From: Treponema sp. Marseille-Q4130
GTDB taxonomy: Bacteria; Spirochaetota; Spirochaetia; Treponematales; Treponemataceae
NCBI RefSeq assembly: GCF_014334325.1
Contig: NZ_JACSET010000004.1
Coordinates: 62,001 to 126,000, forward strand
Reading direction: 5' to 3'
Length of the DNA: 64,000 nucleotides
Shown here: positions 1 to 7,737 of the stretch, in pieces
Numbering within the stretch: position 1 is the first letter of the stretch
Layout of the letters: each line of letters begins with the position of its first letter
Notes under the pieces: model-generated
The model's database searches: none
What the model was told of the DNA's origin: nothing
The model's input: only the letters and a program-made list of their open reading frames with translations
Made by a program: the position numbers and the translations under genes

Positions 1-20
1 CTCATCATAAGAAAACACCA

Positions 21-233
21 ATGAATAAAAACGCTTATATTATTCATTTAGGAAGAAAAGAAGAATACCGCGAAACTCAAAACCTTGTATGTAAAAGTTT
101 TTGGAATGTATATCATCCAAGATGTCAGGAGCGCTATATTCTAAGACAACTACGAAATAATCCTACATTCATGCACAAATTCGATTATGTAAGGAAAAGC
201 CTCCGTGCAGGCACAAAAAAACAAGAGGAATAA
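21..233 (+). pseudogene. GNAT N-acetyltransferase, N-terminal remnant
   Basis: Seventy residues that read like the first 50-60 residues of a GNAT-family acetyltransferase: a beta strand, then an E-x(3)-ENL/QNL-type helix, then the FWNVY-P-C-E-Y-L pattern and a NPTFMHKFDYV strand typical of this subgroup. The rest of the acetyl-CoA fold is missing, and the reading frame runs into an unrelated basic tail (KSLRAGTKKQEE) and stops three bases before the next gene. The family is normally 150-200 residues, so this is a truncated, probably non-functional copy created by deletion. The upstream window edge hides any promoter, and no strong ribosome-binding site precedes the ATG. Family assignment is by pattern only and moderately sure. 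Confidence 0.5.
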
Positions 234-236
234 CCA

Positions 237-749
237 ATGCCCAGACCTGCGACAAAGGCCGATTTAATTCAAGCTTCAAACGAACAATTTGCAAAGCTGC
301 GGACTTTAATCGACGGAATGACCGACAAAGAAAAAGCCGCCGATATCTTTCCGAACGAACGCGATAAAAACGTGCGCGACGTTTTGGTTCACTTGTACGA
401 ATGGCACTGTCTTTTGCTGAATTGGATACGGTCAAATACAAAAGGAAAACCCGCCGCCTTTTTGCCTGAGCCCTATAATTGGAAAACCTATCCTGCAATG
501 AACGTCGGATTTTGGAAAAAGCACCGGGAAACGTCGTATGCCGTCGCCGAGAGCATGCTGAAAAAAACGCACAAAGAGGTTATGGCGCTTATCGAAACGT
601 TTTCCGACGAAGAACTTTTTTCCAAAGGCGCTTTCGATTGGACGGGCACGACGACGCTCGGCAGTTACTGCGTTTCGGCAATGTCGAGCCATTACGATTG
701 GGCAATCAAATGCTTGAAAAAGGCGTTGAAAAAATACAGGGAAAAATGA
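237..749 (+). CDS. ClbS/DfsB family four-helix bundle protein (DUF1706)
   Basis: A 170-residue cytosolic protein with no signal peptide, opening PRPATKADLI and continuing with an LIDGM helix, then VRDVLVHLYEWHCLLLNWI and a NVGFWKKH segment. This is the layout of the ClbS/DfsB (DUF1706) family, whose best-known member ClbS protects colibactin producers from their own toxin. Most members are of unknown substrate, so self-protection should not be assumed. Length matches the family. Start: ATG with AGAGGAA seven bases upstream, within the end of the preceding acetyltransferase remnant. It probably shares a transcript with the radical SAM gene 33 bases downstream. Confidence 0.8.
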   Translation: MPRPATKADLIQASNEQFAKLRTLIDGMTDKEKAADIFPNERDKNVRDVLVHLYEWHCLLLNWIRSNTKGKPAAFLPEPYNWKTYPAMNVGFWKKHRETSYAVAESMLKKTHKEVMALIETFSDEELFSKGAFDWTGTTTLGSYCVSAMSSHYDWAIKCLKKALKKYREK

Positions 750-782
750 AATATCCTGCAACCGGACTTTCAGGAATAACAA

Positions 783-1652
783 ATGCACTTTGTTCAAGTA
801 AAAGGAATTTTATCGGGTAAAAACGGCATGAACTTATACCGCGGCTGTACGCACGGGTGTATTTATTGCGACTCGCGAAGCGAATGCTATCGGTTTGCGC
901 ACGATTTTGAAGACATAGAAATAAAGGAAAACGCGATAGATTTGCTCGAAGACGCTTTGAGCCGGAAACGCAATAAGTGCATGATCGGTACGGGTTCTAT
1001 GACCGACCCGTATATGCCGCTTGAAGAAAAAATCGGCATGACGCGGAAAGCGATGGAAACCGTATACCGCCGCGGTTTCGGTTTTACCCTCATAACAAAA
1101 TCTCCGCGGGTACTGCGAGACCTCGATCTTTTGAAGGCCCTACACGAAAGGGCGAAATGCGTCGTGCAGATGACGCTGACAACATACGATGACGCTTTGT
1201 GCAAAATACTCGAACCGAATGTCGCCGTTACAAGCGAACGATTTGCGGCGCTTAAAACCCTGCGCGATGCGGGCATTCCCACTGTTGTGTGGCTCACGCC
1301 GATTCTTCCGTTTATCAATGATACGGCGGAAAACATCGAAGGTATTTTGCGCTATTGCATCGAAGCAAAAGTGATCGGCGTGATCTGCTTCGGCATGGGC
1401 GTAACGCTGAGAGACGGAAACCGCGAATATTTTTACAAAAACCTCGATAATTTTTTTCCCGGCTTAAAAGAAAAATATATCCGATGCTACGGCAACAGCT
1501 ATTCCCTTATGAGTGCGCACAATGCGTGCCTTATGAATTTATTCCGCACACGGTGTAAAGAAAACGGTATCGAAACGAATACCGATAAAATATTTTCGTA
1601 TTTGTCGGCTTTTGAAGATAAACAAACTGGCGCGCAGTTGATGCTGTTTTAA
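783..1652 (+). CDS. SPL-family radical SAM protein (spore photoproduct lyase-like)
   Basis: A 289-residue radical SAM enzyme. The iron-sulfur motif is at Cys22, Cys26 and Cys29 (RGCTHGCIYCD), followed by a partial TIM barrel with the family's GTGSMTDPYMPLE and TLITKSPRVLRD segments. Such proteins resemble spore photoproduct lyase but occur in non-sporulating bacteria, where the substrate is unknown; a treponeme does not sporulate, so the name is only a family label. The ATG start has AGGAA seven to eleven bases upstream. The gene is convergent with tyrS; 37 bases separate the two stops. Confidence 0.85.
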   Translation: MHFVQVKGILSGKNGMNLYRGCTHGCIYCDSRSECYRFAHDFEDIEIKENAIDLLEDALSRKRNKCMIGTGSMTDPYMPLEEKIGMTRKAMETVYRRGFGFTLITKSPRVLRDLDLLKALHERAKCVVQMTLTTYDDALCKILEPNVAVTSERFAALKTLRDAGIPTVVWLTPILPFINDTAENIEGILRYCIEAKVIGVICFGMGVTLRDGNREYFYKNLDNFFPGLKEKYIRCYGNSYSLMSAHNACLMNLFRTRCKENGIETNTDKIFSYLSAFEDKQTGAQLMLF

Positions 1653-1689
1653 CATCGCGCGGTGTTCCCGTGATCCGCTCCCCGCCACT

Positions 1690-2934
1690 TTATTTTACGA
1701 TAACGCGGATGATCCTCTTTTTGCCCGCTTTCAAAATAAACTCGCCGTCCTCATCCGCTTCTTTTATCGTGATGAGCGCGTGAATGTCTTTTACGACTCG
1801 TCCGTTTACCTGCGCGCCCCCCTGCTCGATGAGGCGGCGGTTGTCGCTCTTCGACGTACCGGGCTGTGCAATTGCAAAGAGATCGACTACTCCGATCCCC
1901 TCTTCGATCGCCTGCTTTGCGATTTCCGCCGTCGGCATGTGCGCTTTGTCACCTTCTCCGCCGAATGCGGCCTTTGCGCCCGAAAGCGCTTTGTCGGCTT
2001 CGGCTTTGCCGTGAATTACGGCGGTCGCTTCGTATGCAAGCCGCTCTTTCGCTTCGTTGATATTGCCGCCGCAGATTTTATCGATTTCTTCGATACTCAA
2101 AAACGTAAACAGCAAAAGGAATTTGCGCACGTCCGCATCGGCGACATTCCGCCAATATTGGAAAAAATCGTACACGCTCGTGAGCGAAGCGTCTAGGAAA
2201 ACCGCGCCGTGTTCGCTCTTGCCCATCTTTTGTCCGTCCGCGCGCATGATGAGCGGAAAGGTCAAACCGAAGCATTCGTGTTCGATATTTTTTTCCGTCG
2301 TGCCGCCGAGCTTTCTCCGGATCAAATCGACGCCCGCAGTGATATTGCCCCACTGGTCGTCGCCTCCGATCTGCAAAATACAGCCGTGCCGTTTGTGCAG
2401 CATGAGAAAATCGTAACTCTGCAAAAGCTGGTAATTGAATTCGATGAACGAAAGCCCCCGCTCGAGCCGCATTTTGTACGCTTCGAACGACAGCATTTTG
2501 TTGACGGAAAAACAGGAACCGATATCGCGTAAAAAATCGATATAGTTCAAATCCGCAAGCCAATTTTTATTGTTGTCCGAAAACGCCGTCTTGCCGTCGA
2601 AACCGATAAAGGCGTCGAGCTGTTTTTCTATGCGCGCGACGTTTTTGTCGAGCTCTTCATACGAAAGCATTTTACGCATTTCCGTTTTGCCGCTCGGATC
2701 CCCTATGCGCGCAGTCCCGCCGCCGATGAGCGCGATGCCGACATTCCCCGCAGAACGCAAATACCGCAGCGCAAAAAACGGAACCATGTGCCCGATGTGG
2801 AGACTCGGCCCCGTCGGATCGCAGCCGACGTAAAAAGTAATGGGACCCGAGTCCATGCGGGAAGAAAGAGAATCGATATCGGTACATTGAGAATAAAATC
2901 CCCGCGCTTTCAATTCGGCAAGCGTGCTGTTCAT
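1690..2934 (-). CDS. tyrS: tyrosyl-tRNA synthetase
   Basis: 414 residues, the usual length of bacterial TyrRS. It charges tRNA-Tyr in the cytoplasm. The class I signatures are clear: HIGH at residues 46-49 after the tyrosine-binding YVGCDPTGPSLH segment, an LQIGGDDQWGNI tyrosine/adenylate pocket near residue 195, and KMGKS as the KMSKS loop near residue 236. An S4-type RNA-binding domain closes the protein (GTSKSDNRRLIEQGGAQVNG). The ATG is preceded by AAGGATG, a good ribosome-binding site. It stands alone, facing away from the repeat region upstream. Confidence 0.97.
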   Translation of the reverse strand: MNSTLAELKARGFYSQCTDIDSLSSRMDSGPITFYVGCDPTGPSLHIGHMVPFFALRYLRSAGNVGIALIGGGTARIGDPSGKTEMRKMLSYEELDKNVARIEKQLDAFIGFDGKTAFSDNNKNWLADLNYIDFLRDIGSCFSVNKMLSFEAYKMRLERGLSFIEFNYQLLQSYDFLMLHKRHGCILQIGGDDQWGNITAGVDLIRRKLGGTTEKNIEHECFGLTFPLIMRADGQKMGKSEHGAVFLDASLTSVYDFFQYWRNVADADVRKFLLLFTFLSIEEIDKICGGNINEAKERLAYEATAVIHGKAEADKALSGAKAAFGGEGDKAHMPTAEIAKQAIEEGIGVVDLFAIAQPGTSKSDNRRLIEQGGAQVNGRVVKDIHALITIKEADEDGEFILKAGKKRIIRVIVK

Positions 2935-3092
2935 ACGTCATCCTTAATTATTAAAATCACATTTTCAAAAATACGTTTTCGATTTTATATGATTGAGGGG
3001 GTTAAGACAAGAGCGAAAAAATCCGAGCAGTGCGCGACTTGCAACGAGCACGAAGTGCGAAGTTCCCCGCGCAGGATTTTTTCGCGTCTCCC

Positions 3093-3555
3093 ATAAAAGA
3101 AAAACGCGCCAAGCGTTTTTCAACTCTCGACTTAAAAAATAATTCCGAGCAGTGCGGAGGAATTATGCGCGTCTCCTATAAAAGAAAAACGGTTCAGCCG
3201 TTTTTCACCTTCGGACTTAAAAAAATAATTTCGAGCAGTGCGGAGAAATCGCGAGCGTGTTAATAAAAGAAAAACGGCTTGGCCGTTTTTCGCCTCTCGA
3301 CTTCATCGAGCAAATCCGAGCAGTGCGCAACTTGCAACGAGCGCGAAGTTCCCCGCGCAGGATTTTTTTCGCGTCTCCTATCACACAGCGCGCCGTAAAC
3401 GTCGCACTGTGTGTGTCCTCATAAGGAATTGCAGTCGGCTTTCATACCTTTTATTACATCCGAAAGGATGAGGTATAAAAGCCTCCGCACGGATAAAAGA
3501 AAAACGGTTCGGCCGTTTTTCAACTCTCGACTTAAAAAATAATTCCGAGCAGTGG
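3093..3555 (+). repeat. 85-bp tandem hairpin repeat, four copies
   Basis: Units start at 3093, 3178, 3263 and 3493 with ATAAAAGAAAAACG. The first three are spaced exactly 85 bp apart; the fourth is displaced by an inserted segment. Each unit carries a GAAAAACGn...nCGTTTTTC hairpin, a CTCTCGACTTAAAAAATAA-type stretch, and TCCGAGCAGTGCGG. Stem tips differ between units (GCGC-type versus GGCC-type) yet still pair, so the fold is kept while sequence drifts. There are no unique spacers of even length, so this is not a CRISPR. Function unknown; each hairpin could act as a weak terminator. Confidence 0.75.
3325..3433 (+). repeat. 109-bp dispersed repeat, copy 1
   Basis: Begins GCGCAACTTGCAACGAGCGC and ends CCTCATAAGGAATTGCA. 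Nearly identical to 3800-3906; the main difference is one extra GT pair in the CACTGTGTGT tract. It contains a CACACAG...CTGTGTG inverted repeat. Confidence 0.8.
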
Positions 3556-3799
3556 CCGTTCGCGGCTTTCCAAAAACTTCAGTTTTTGGAAAGTTTCCTT
3601 GATTTACACTATGTGATGTTTAAAATTAAGTCATTGCGATATAAAGACTTAATTTTAAACTCGACAGGCTGTCGAAAAAGTAACCGACTTTTGAGACAGC
3701 CCGCTCACTACCGTATTTTTGTTGCGCAAAAATACGCGATCAGTCTGCAAAGCTGCGACACGGCATCCGTGCCGTGCATTGAATAAAGCGAAGTTCCCC

Positions 3800-3906
3800 G
3801 CGCAACTTGCAACGAGCGCGAAGTTCCCCGCGCAGGATTTTTTTCGCGTCTCCTATCACACAGCGCGCCGTAAACGTCGCACTGTGTGTCCTCATAAGGA
3901 ATTGCA
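3800..3906 (+). repeat. 107-bp dispersed repeat, copy 2
   Basis: Second copy of the segment at 3325-3433, ending 80 bases before the lipoprotein start. The front part (GCGAAGTTCCCCGCGCA) is itself partly repeated at 3788-3802, and a diverged copy sits at 3031-3090, so this segment has been copied more than once. Confidence 0.8.
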
Positions 3907-3985
3907 TTTTTTCCCAAAACCTCTTGCCTTGAACCTAACTTCAAGGTTTATATTATTAAAAGATACATAAATTAGGAGAACTTAT

Positions 3986-4819
3986 ATGAATAAAATTCAC
4001 ATCACAAGTATTTTTTTAATCGGTACGGCGGTTTTGGCAAACTGTAATCTTTTTACAAAAGAGCATCTCGAAATAAAAAAATTAGCTTCATCGCTTTCAT
4101 CCCCTGTCGGAATGGCTTTTGACAGCAAAGGCTATCTGTACATTGCAAACTGGAGTGCAAGGCGAATTGACCGTTACCGTTCGGGAAAAATCGAAACGGT
4201 TATAAAAGACATTCCCTCGCCCTCATGTTTTGCAATCGACAGCAAAGATACCTTATATGTTGCAACTTACAGCGGGGGTGTAATCTACAAAGTGCAAAAC
4301 GGTAAAAAAAGCAATTTTATTTCAGGGCTCAGTGTTGTTGCAGGCATAGCCTTTGATGATAACGGAAACCTGCTTGTCGCCGAGCGGGGCAAAAGCAGAG
4401 TTCTTTCCGTATCGCCTGAGGGAAAAATTTCGGTACTTGCCGACAAGGGCTTGACCACCCCTGTTGCAGCTATTCAGACGGGTAAAGACCGGTATGTCAT
4501 TAACGACATCACCGGAACAATCTATCTCTACCAAGCAAAAAATGCCAAGTTCACCGTTTTAAGCAAAACACTCAATGCTCCCGCAGCGGGGCTCATTCTC
4601 GATCCGTTTCAGCCTGATTCCGTTTTGACCGTCGATTACGGCGGCACGGGGCTCTACCGCATTTCGCTTACGGACGGAAAAACCGAGCAGCTTACCGATA
4701 AACCTATTTCTCCTGTTGGGCTTATTGCCGACACCGGTTCAAAGGAACTGTACATCGCAGCATGGGGAGATAATTCGCTCTATAAAATTACACTACAAAG
4801 GAGCCACCATGACGATTAA
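3986..4819 (+). CDS. NHL/SMP-30-like beta-propeller lipoprotein
   Basis: 277 residues. The N terminus is a short lipoprotein signal ending TAVLANC, so Cys20 is the likely lipidated residue. The mature part is a series of about six repeats of the form SPVGMAFDSKGYLYIAN / PSCFAIDSKDTLYVAT / VAGIAFDDNGNLLVAE, the blade pattern of NHL and SMP-30-like six-bladed propellers. No catalytic residues can be named; a binding or scaffold role at the cell envelope is likely. AGGAGA lies 8 bases before the ATG. Its last codons overlap the start of the downstream MerR gene, so the two are translationally coupled. Confidence 0.8.
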   Translation: MNKIHITSIFLIGTAVLANCNLFTKEHLEIKKLASSLSSPVGMAFDSKGYLYIANWSARRIDRYRSGKIETVIKDIPSPSCFAIDSKDTLYVATYSGGVIYKVQNGKKSNFISGLSVVAGIAFDDNGNLLVAERGKSRVLSVSPEGKISVLADKGLTTPVAAIQTGKDRYVINDITGTIYLYQAKNAKFTVLSKTLNAPAAGLILDPFQPDSVLTVDYGGTGLYRISLTDGKTEQLTDKPISPVGLIADTGSKELYIAAWGDNSLYKITLQRSHHDD

Positions 4820-5168
4820 AGAATTTGCTTTTAAACTCGGCGTAAGCGATTCGGCGCTACGCTACTATGAAAGAAAGGGAGTATTAAAGCCCATCCGCAG
4901 AAGAAAAAACGGGTATCGGGAATTTACGGAAACGGACATCGCATGGATGGAATTTGTTTTCCGCTTAAAAGCAACCGGTATGCCGATAGCTCAAATAGTC
5001 GAGTTTGCCGAACTTCGCGAAAAGGGAAACACCACCGCACCCGAGCGGCTCAAAATGCTTCAAGAACACGAAAAACGGCTTTTAGCGGAACTTGAAAACA
5101 AAACACACAGCTTAGCAAAAATCCGCGAAAAAATCGAATACTATAAAAAATTAGCAATGAGGAGGTAA
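4809..5168 (+). CDS. MerR family transcriptional regulator
   Basis: 119 residues from the ATG that overlaps the lipoprotein stop, with AAGGAG seven bases upstream. The winged helix-turn-helix is typical: TIKEFAFKLGVSDSALRYYERKG with the RYYE signature, then the wing region GYREFTETD and an LKATGMPIAQI helix. A dimerising coiled coil follows (ERLKMLQEHEKRLLAEL). There are no metal-binding cysteines, so it is of the drug, redox or metabolite-sensing kind. Close spacing to the SDR gene (4 bases) suggests it controls this small operon, as such regulators often do. Confidence 0.9.
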   Translation: MTIKEFAFKLGVSDSALRYYERKGVLKPIRRRKNGYREFTETDIAWMEFVFRLKATGMPIAQIVEFAELREKGNTTAPERLKMLQEHEKRLLAELENKTHSLAKIREKIEYYKKLAMRR

Positions 5169-5172
5169 AAAG

Positions 5173-5952
5173 ATGAAAAAATACGTAGTTATCACAGGTG
5201 CAAGTTCAGGCATCGGATACGAAGCGGCAAAGCGGTTTGCACAGCGCGGGAAAAATATCGTTGCGGTTGCACGAAATGAAGAAAAGCTCGCAAAGCTAAA
5301 AGCCGAAATTACCGGCATGGTTAATCCGCCTGTGGAGGTCATCATCAAAACGTACGACCTTACCCAAAAAGAAAATATCTATGCCGTATACAATTCCGTA
5401 AAAGACTTGGATATTGAAGCATGGATAAACAATGCGGGCTTCGGCGATTATTGCAGTGTGGGAAATCAAAACCTTGCAAAAATGGAAGATATGCTGAGCC
5501 TCAATATAGAAGCCGTTGCGCTTTTTTCAGCTTTGTATGTGCGGGACTTTGCAGACAAAGAACATACGCAACTTATCAATGTGTCTTCCGTCGGCGGGTA
5601 CACGATTGTTCCGACAGCGGTTACCTATCGCGCAACAAAGTTTTTCGTCGCCTCTTTTACCGAAGGCTTAAGCCGCGAGTTATCCGCAGCGGGAGCAAAA
5701 ATGAAAGCAAAGGTTTTTGCCCCTGCCGCCACAAAAACAAATTTCGGCAATATCGCCAATGACATCACAAACTACGATTACGACAAGGCATTCGGAAAGT
5801 ATCATTCATGCAAACAGGCTGTAGACTTTCTCATGCAGCTGTACGACAGCGATAAACCGCTCGGCATAGTAAACAGAGAAACCTTTGAGTTCAGCCTATC
5901 CGATTACCGCTTTCCTTATGTCCAAAAACCGCAAACCTTACAAAAGGTGTAG
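5173..5952 (+). CDS. SDR family NAD(P)-dependent oxidoreductase
   Basis: 259 residues with the classical short-chain dehydrogenase fold: TGASSGIG nucleotide motif at residues 8-15, NNAG near residue 88, catalytic Ser in INVSSVGG and Tyr/Lys in YRATK. ARN after the second strand hints at NADP preference. The substrate cannot be read from sequence. GAGGT lies 6-10 bases before the ATG. Third gene of the lipoprotein-MerR-SDR operon. Confidence 0.92.
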   Translation: MKKYVVITGASSGIGYEAAKRFAQRGKNIVAVARNEEKLAKLKAEITGMVNPPVEVIIKTYDLTQKENIYAVYNSVKDLDIEAWINNAGFGDYCSVGNQNLAKMEDMLSLNIEAVALFSALYVRDFADKEHTQLINVSSVGGYTIVPTAVTYRATKFFVASFTEGLSRELSAAGAKMKAKVFAPAATKTNFGNIANDITNYDYDKAFGKYHSCKQAVDFLMQLYDSDKPLGIVNRETFEFSLSDYRFPYVQKPQTLQKV

Positions 5953-6167
5953 GAGTGATGAGGTTTCGCAATATCTGTACCGCCGACGGTACGCTTTTTC
6001 TTGATGACAAATCGTATAAGGTGTTTTATAATGTGGGTGCCTACGGTAAAGAAGATGAGCCTGAATTGAGCGCATTGTTGCAGTATCTTTGCGAGAGGCG
6101 GGCGACGAGCGGTTTTACACAGCACATCGATGCGCTTGTCGAAAAAGCGAAACGGAACGAAAAGTTT

Positions 6168-6176
6168 AGGAGTACG
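6168..6176 (+). repeat. target-site duplication, left copy
   Basis: AGGAGTACG, identical to 6313-6321, directly flanking the inserted 136-bp element. In the uninterrupted gene this encodes Arg-Ser-Thr. The duplicate is the expected scar of a staggered-cut insertion. Confidence 0.8.
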
Positions 6177-6312
6177 ATTATTGAACGTGTGCGCTCCCGC
6201 GCACGGCTAAAAACTTTTTCGGATGTTGATTCGAAGTCCGCGAAAGCGGACACGTAGAATCGGTTCTTTGCAGAACGAGCCGGAGGCTCTAGCATCCTGC
6301 AAAAGTTTTTAT
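6177..6312 (+). mobile_element. two-hairpin mobile repeat (MITE-like), long copy
   Basis: 136 bp bounded by a perfect 9-bp direct repeat. First hairpin: GTGCGC-TCCC-GCGCAC, followed by GGCT. Second: AAAAACTTTTTCGGATG pairing with CATCCTGCAAAAGTTTTT, with a TCG/CTGC internal loop. A 60-70-base loop sits at its tip, including a further AAGTCCGC/GCGGAC arm. A shorter copy with the same two hairpins lies at 37444-37516 (opposite strand), and a diverged one at 16091-16160. There is no coding capacity, so it would be moved by an enzyme encoded elsewhere. Confidence 0.75.
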
Positions 6313-6321
6313 AGGAGTACG
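6313..6321 (+). repeat. target-site duplication, right copy
   Basis: AGGAGTACG, right partner of 6168-6176. With the following TAT-ATG it also looks like a ribosome-binding site for the ATG at 6325. Confidence 0.8.
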
Positions 6322-6625
6322 TATATGTCGTTGAATATACGGGAAGATGATTTACGCATGGCAGGTGAAAAGATCGGTTTTGAACGGGGAATACGCAAAG
6401 GTCGACGCGATGGTATTACTGCGGGATCATATCAAGCAAAACGGGAAACGGCAAAGCTGATGCAGCGAGAAAGCTGTTCTGTCGATTTTATACAGCGGAT
6501 GACCGGTCTCTCGGAAGCGGAAATCGAAAATTTATGAGCGTTTCCTATCATACAGCCATTTCTTGACGCAAACCGCAGTTTGGCGTTATATACTTACAAA
6601 GAATATGTACGGAGAATAATAAGCA

Positions 6626-7276
6626 GTGCCGAATCAAACAGCCGATAGAACGATCCTTAAAGAATTAAGAGCGATAACAAAAGATAAGGCAAATTGGCAA
6701 ACGGCAATCGATGATGTCGCACCAAAACTCGGTAAACAATATTCGGAAGATGTAAAAGCAAAAGCCTTGTGGCTTCTCGGTGAAATGGGATTGCATTATC
6801 CTTCACACATACAACCGTATATTAAACAAATAGCCGATTATCTGAGAGACGACAATCCGAAACTGAGGGAACGATCGGTAAACGCATTGGGACGAATAGG
6901 CAGAGCGGACAAAGCTTTAATACTTCCCTATTTTGATACATTGATGGATATGCGCTGCGACACAGAGGAGGCGGTACGGCTTGCGTTTGTGTGGGCTTGT
7001 GAAAATATTGCAACGAATGCGCCGGAGTTTTTTTGCGACAAATTGGATTTATTTTATGCGTTGATATCGGATAAGGGAGAGCGAGTACGAATCGAAGCAC
7101 CTGAAATGTTTCGAGTGATGGGAAAACGGCTACCGCATTCCGTAGAGCCGTATTTGAAAAAATTGGAACGGTTTGCCGAACATGATTCGCATCCCGTTGT
7201 CCGTATTCACACGAGCGGTGCAATCCGCATAACGAAAAAAGCATTGGAGAAAAGCAAGCATGCCGCAGATGAGTAA
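6626..7276 (+). CDS. HEAT-repeat protein
   Basis: 216 residues, predicted soluble. It is built from paired helices of HEAT type: AKALWLLGEMGLHYPSHIQPYIKQI, LRERSVNALGRIGRADKALILPYFDTL, RIEAPEMFRVMGKRLPHSVEPYLKKL and VRIHTSGAIRITKKALEK. Such scaffolds bind proteins or, in the AlkD class, DNA; no AlkD catalytic pattern was recognised. The start is GTG, with CGGAGAAT ending nine bases before it. It overlaps the next gene by 17 bases, so the two are probably made together. Confidence 0.8.
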   Translation: MPNQTADRTILKELRAITKDKANWQTAIDDVAPKLGKQYSEDVKAKALWLLGEMGLHYPSHIQPYIKQIADYLRDDNPKLRERSVNALGRIGRADKALILPYFDTLMDMRCDTEEAVRLAFVWACENIATNAPEFFCDKLDLFYALISDKGERVRIEAPEMFRVMGKRLPHSVEPYLKKLERFAEHDSHPVVRIHTSGAIRITKKALEKSKHAADE

Positions 7277-7724
7277 GGGCGGAAAATATATTTTCGGCTG
7301 GTCGGTCATACGGGAAAACGGAAAAATAATTTTTCCGACATCGGCAGTAGAAGAATATAAATTACAAAAAGAACGGTACATTTACATCGTTTCCGGCAGC
7401 AAACAGACGGGCGGATTTTGCGTAATGAGCGAACCGCTGCTTTCCCGCTCAAAGCTGAATCACATCCTGAAAGAAAATCCGAACCTTGCGGAAAGGAACG
7501 TAAAAGAGGGAGAATTGATTTCATACAAGGGAAGAAAATACGGTTGGCTTCCCCTAAAAGATAACGGAGTTCGACTTACGCCGTCATTGATGCGGACGCT
7601 GGATATAAAAGCCGGAGACAAATTATTGGCGATCCGAAGCAGCGACATCGCATTTACTTTAGGCGCAAAAGGTGCATTGATACAAAAAGCACTTGAATAC
7701 GCGGGAGAAATAGCAGTTTTTTAA
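7260..7724 (+). CDS. conserved hypothetical protein, possible AbrB-like C-terminal half
   Basis: 154 residues, not firmly recognised. The first half contains GGKYIFGWSVIRENGKIIFPTSA and an IYIVSGSKQTGGFCVM strand pair; the second contains VRLTPSLMRTLDIKAGDKLLAIRSSDIAFTLG, which resembles the swapped-hairpin (SpoVT/AbrB) pattern of a beta strand, LxIxxGDKLL and another strand. Both halves show an ordered hydrophobic pattern. No membrane segment, no signal peptide. It overlaps the HEAT-repeat gene by 17 bases, suggesting a functional pair. AbrB similarity is inference only. Confidence 0.6.
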   Translation: MPQMSKGGKYIFGWSVIRENGKIIFPTSAVEEYKLQKERYIYIVSGSKQTGGFCVMSEPLLSRSKLNHILKENPNLAERNVKEGELISYKGRKYGWLPLKDNGVRLTPSLMRTLDIKAGDKLLAIRSSDIAFTLGAKGALIQKALEYAGEIAVF

Positions 7725-7737
7725 AACGGTACATCGA

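Larger units (their letters stand above)
2935..3985. repeat. gene-free 1.05-kb block of nested direct and inverted repeats
   Basis: No credible gene lies here; the short open frames are read through repeats. The block holds four copies of a hairpin-bearing unit (three of them in exact 85-bp register), two copies of a 107-109-bp segment, and several perfect palindromes: 3566-3593 (13-bp stem, 2-base loop), 3618-3660 (15-bp stem, 13-base loop) and 3712-3736 (10-bp stem). A GGCTGTC...GACAGCC palindrome at 3667-3701 recurs at 20302 and 21855. It separates tyrS from the lipoprotein operon, whose promoter may lie in the AT-rich stretch 3905-3970. Confidence 0.8.
5958..6537 (+). pseudogene. Rpn/PD-(D/E)XK-type transposase family, C-terminal remnant split by an insertion
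   Basis: Two open pieces (5958-6176 and 6322-6537) belong to one gene. The first reads [20 protein letters not shown] ... [15 protein letters not shown] ... NEKFRST; the second continues YMSLNIREDDLRMAGE, an arginine/lysine-rich GFERGIRKGRRDGI stretch, and a final MTGLSEAEIENL helix. Removing 6177-6321 joins the pieces in frame as KFRST-YMSLN, the normal sequence in this treponemal family. The intact family is about twice as long and begins with the PD-(D/E)XK nuclease core, absent here. So the gene was first truncated at the front and separately broken by the 136-bp element. Confidence 0.75.

Noticed and set aside
3093-3555. CRISPR-like periodic repeats
   Set aside because: The 85-bp period is true tandem duplication; there are no unique spacers and no cas genes in the window.
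3586-3970. Small open frames in the repeat block (3586-3786, 3708-3944, 3719-3970)
   Set aside because: They are read through palindromes and the 107-bp repeat and resemble no protein.
5955-6537. Programmed frameshift joining the two Rpn pieces
   Set aside because: The pieces are separated by 145 bp with a perfect 9-bp duplication, which fits an insertion rather than ribosomal frameshifting.
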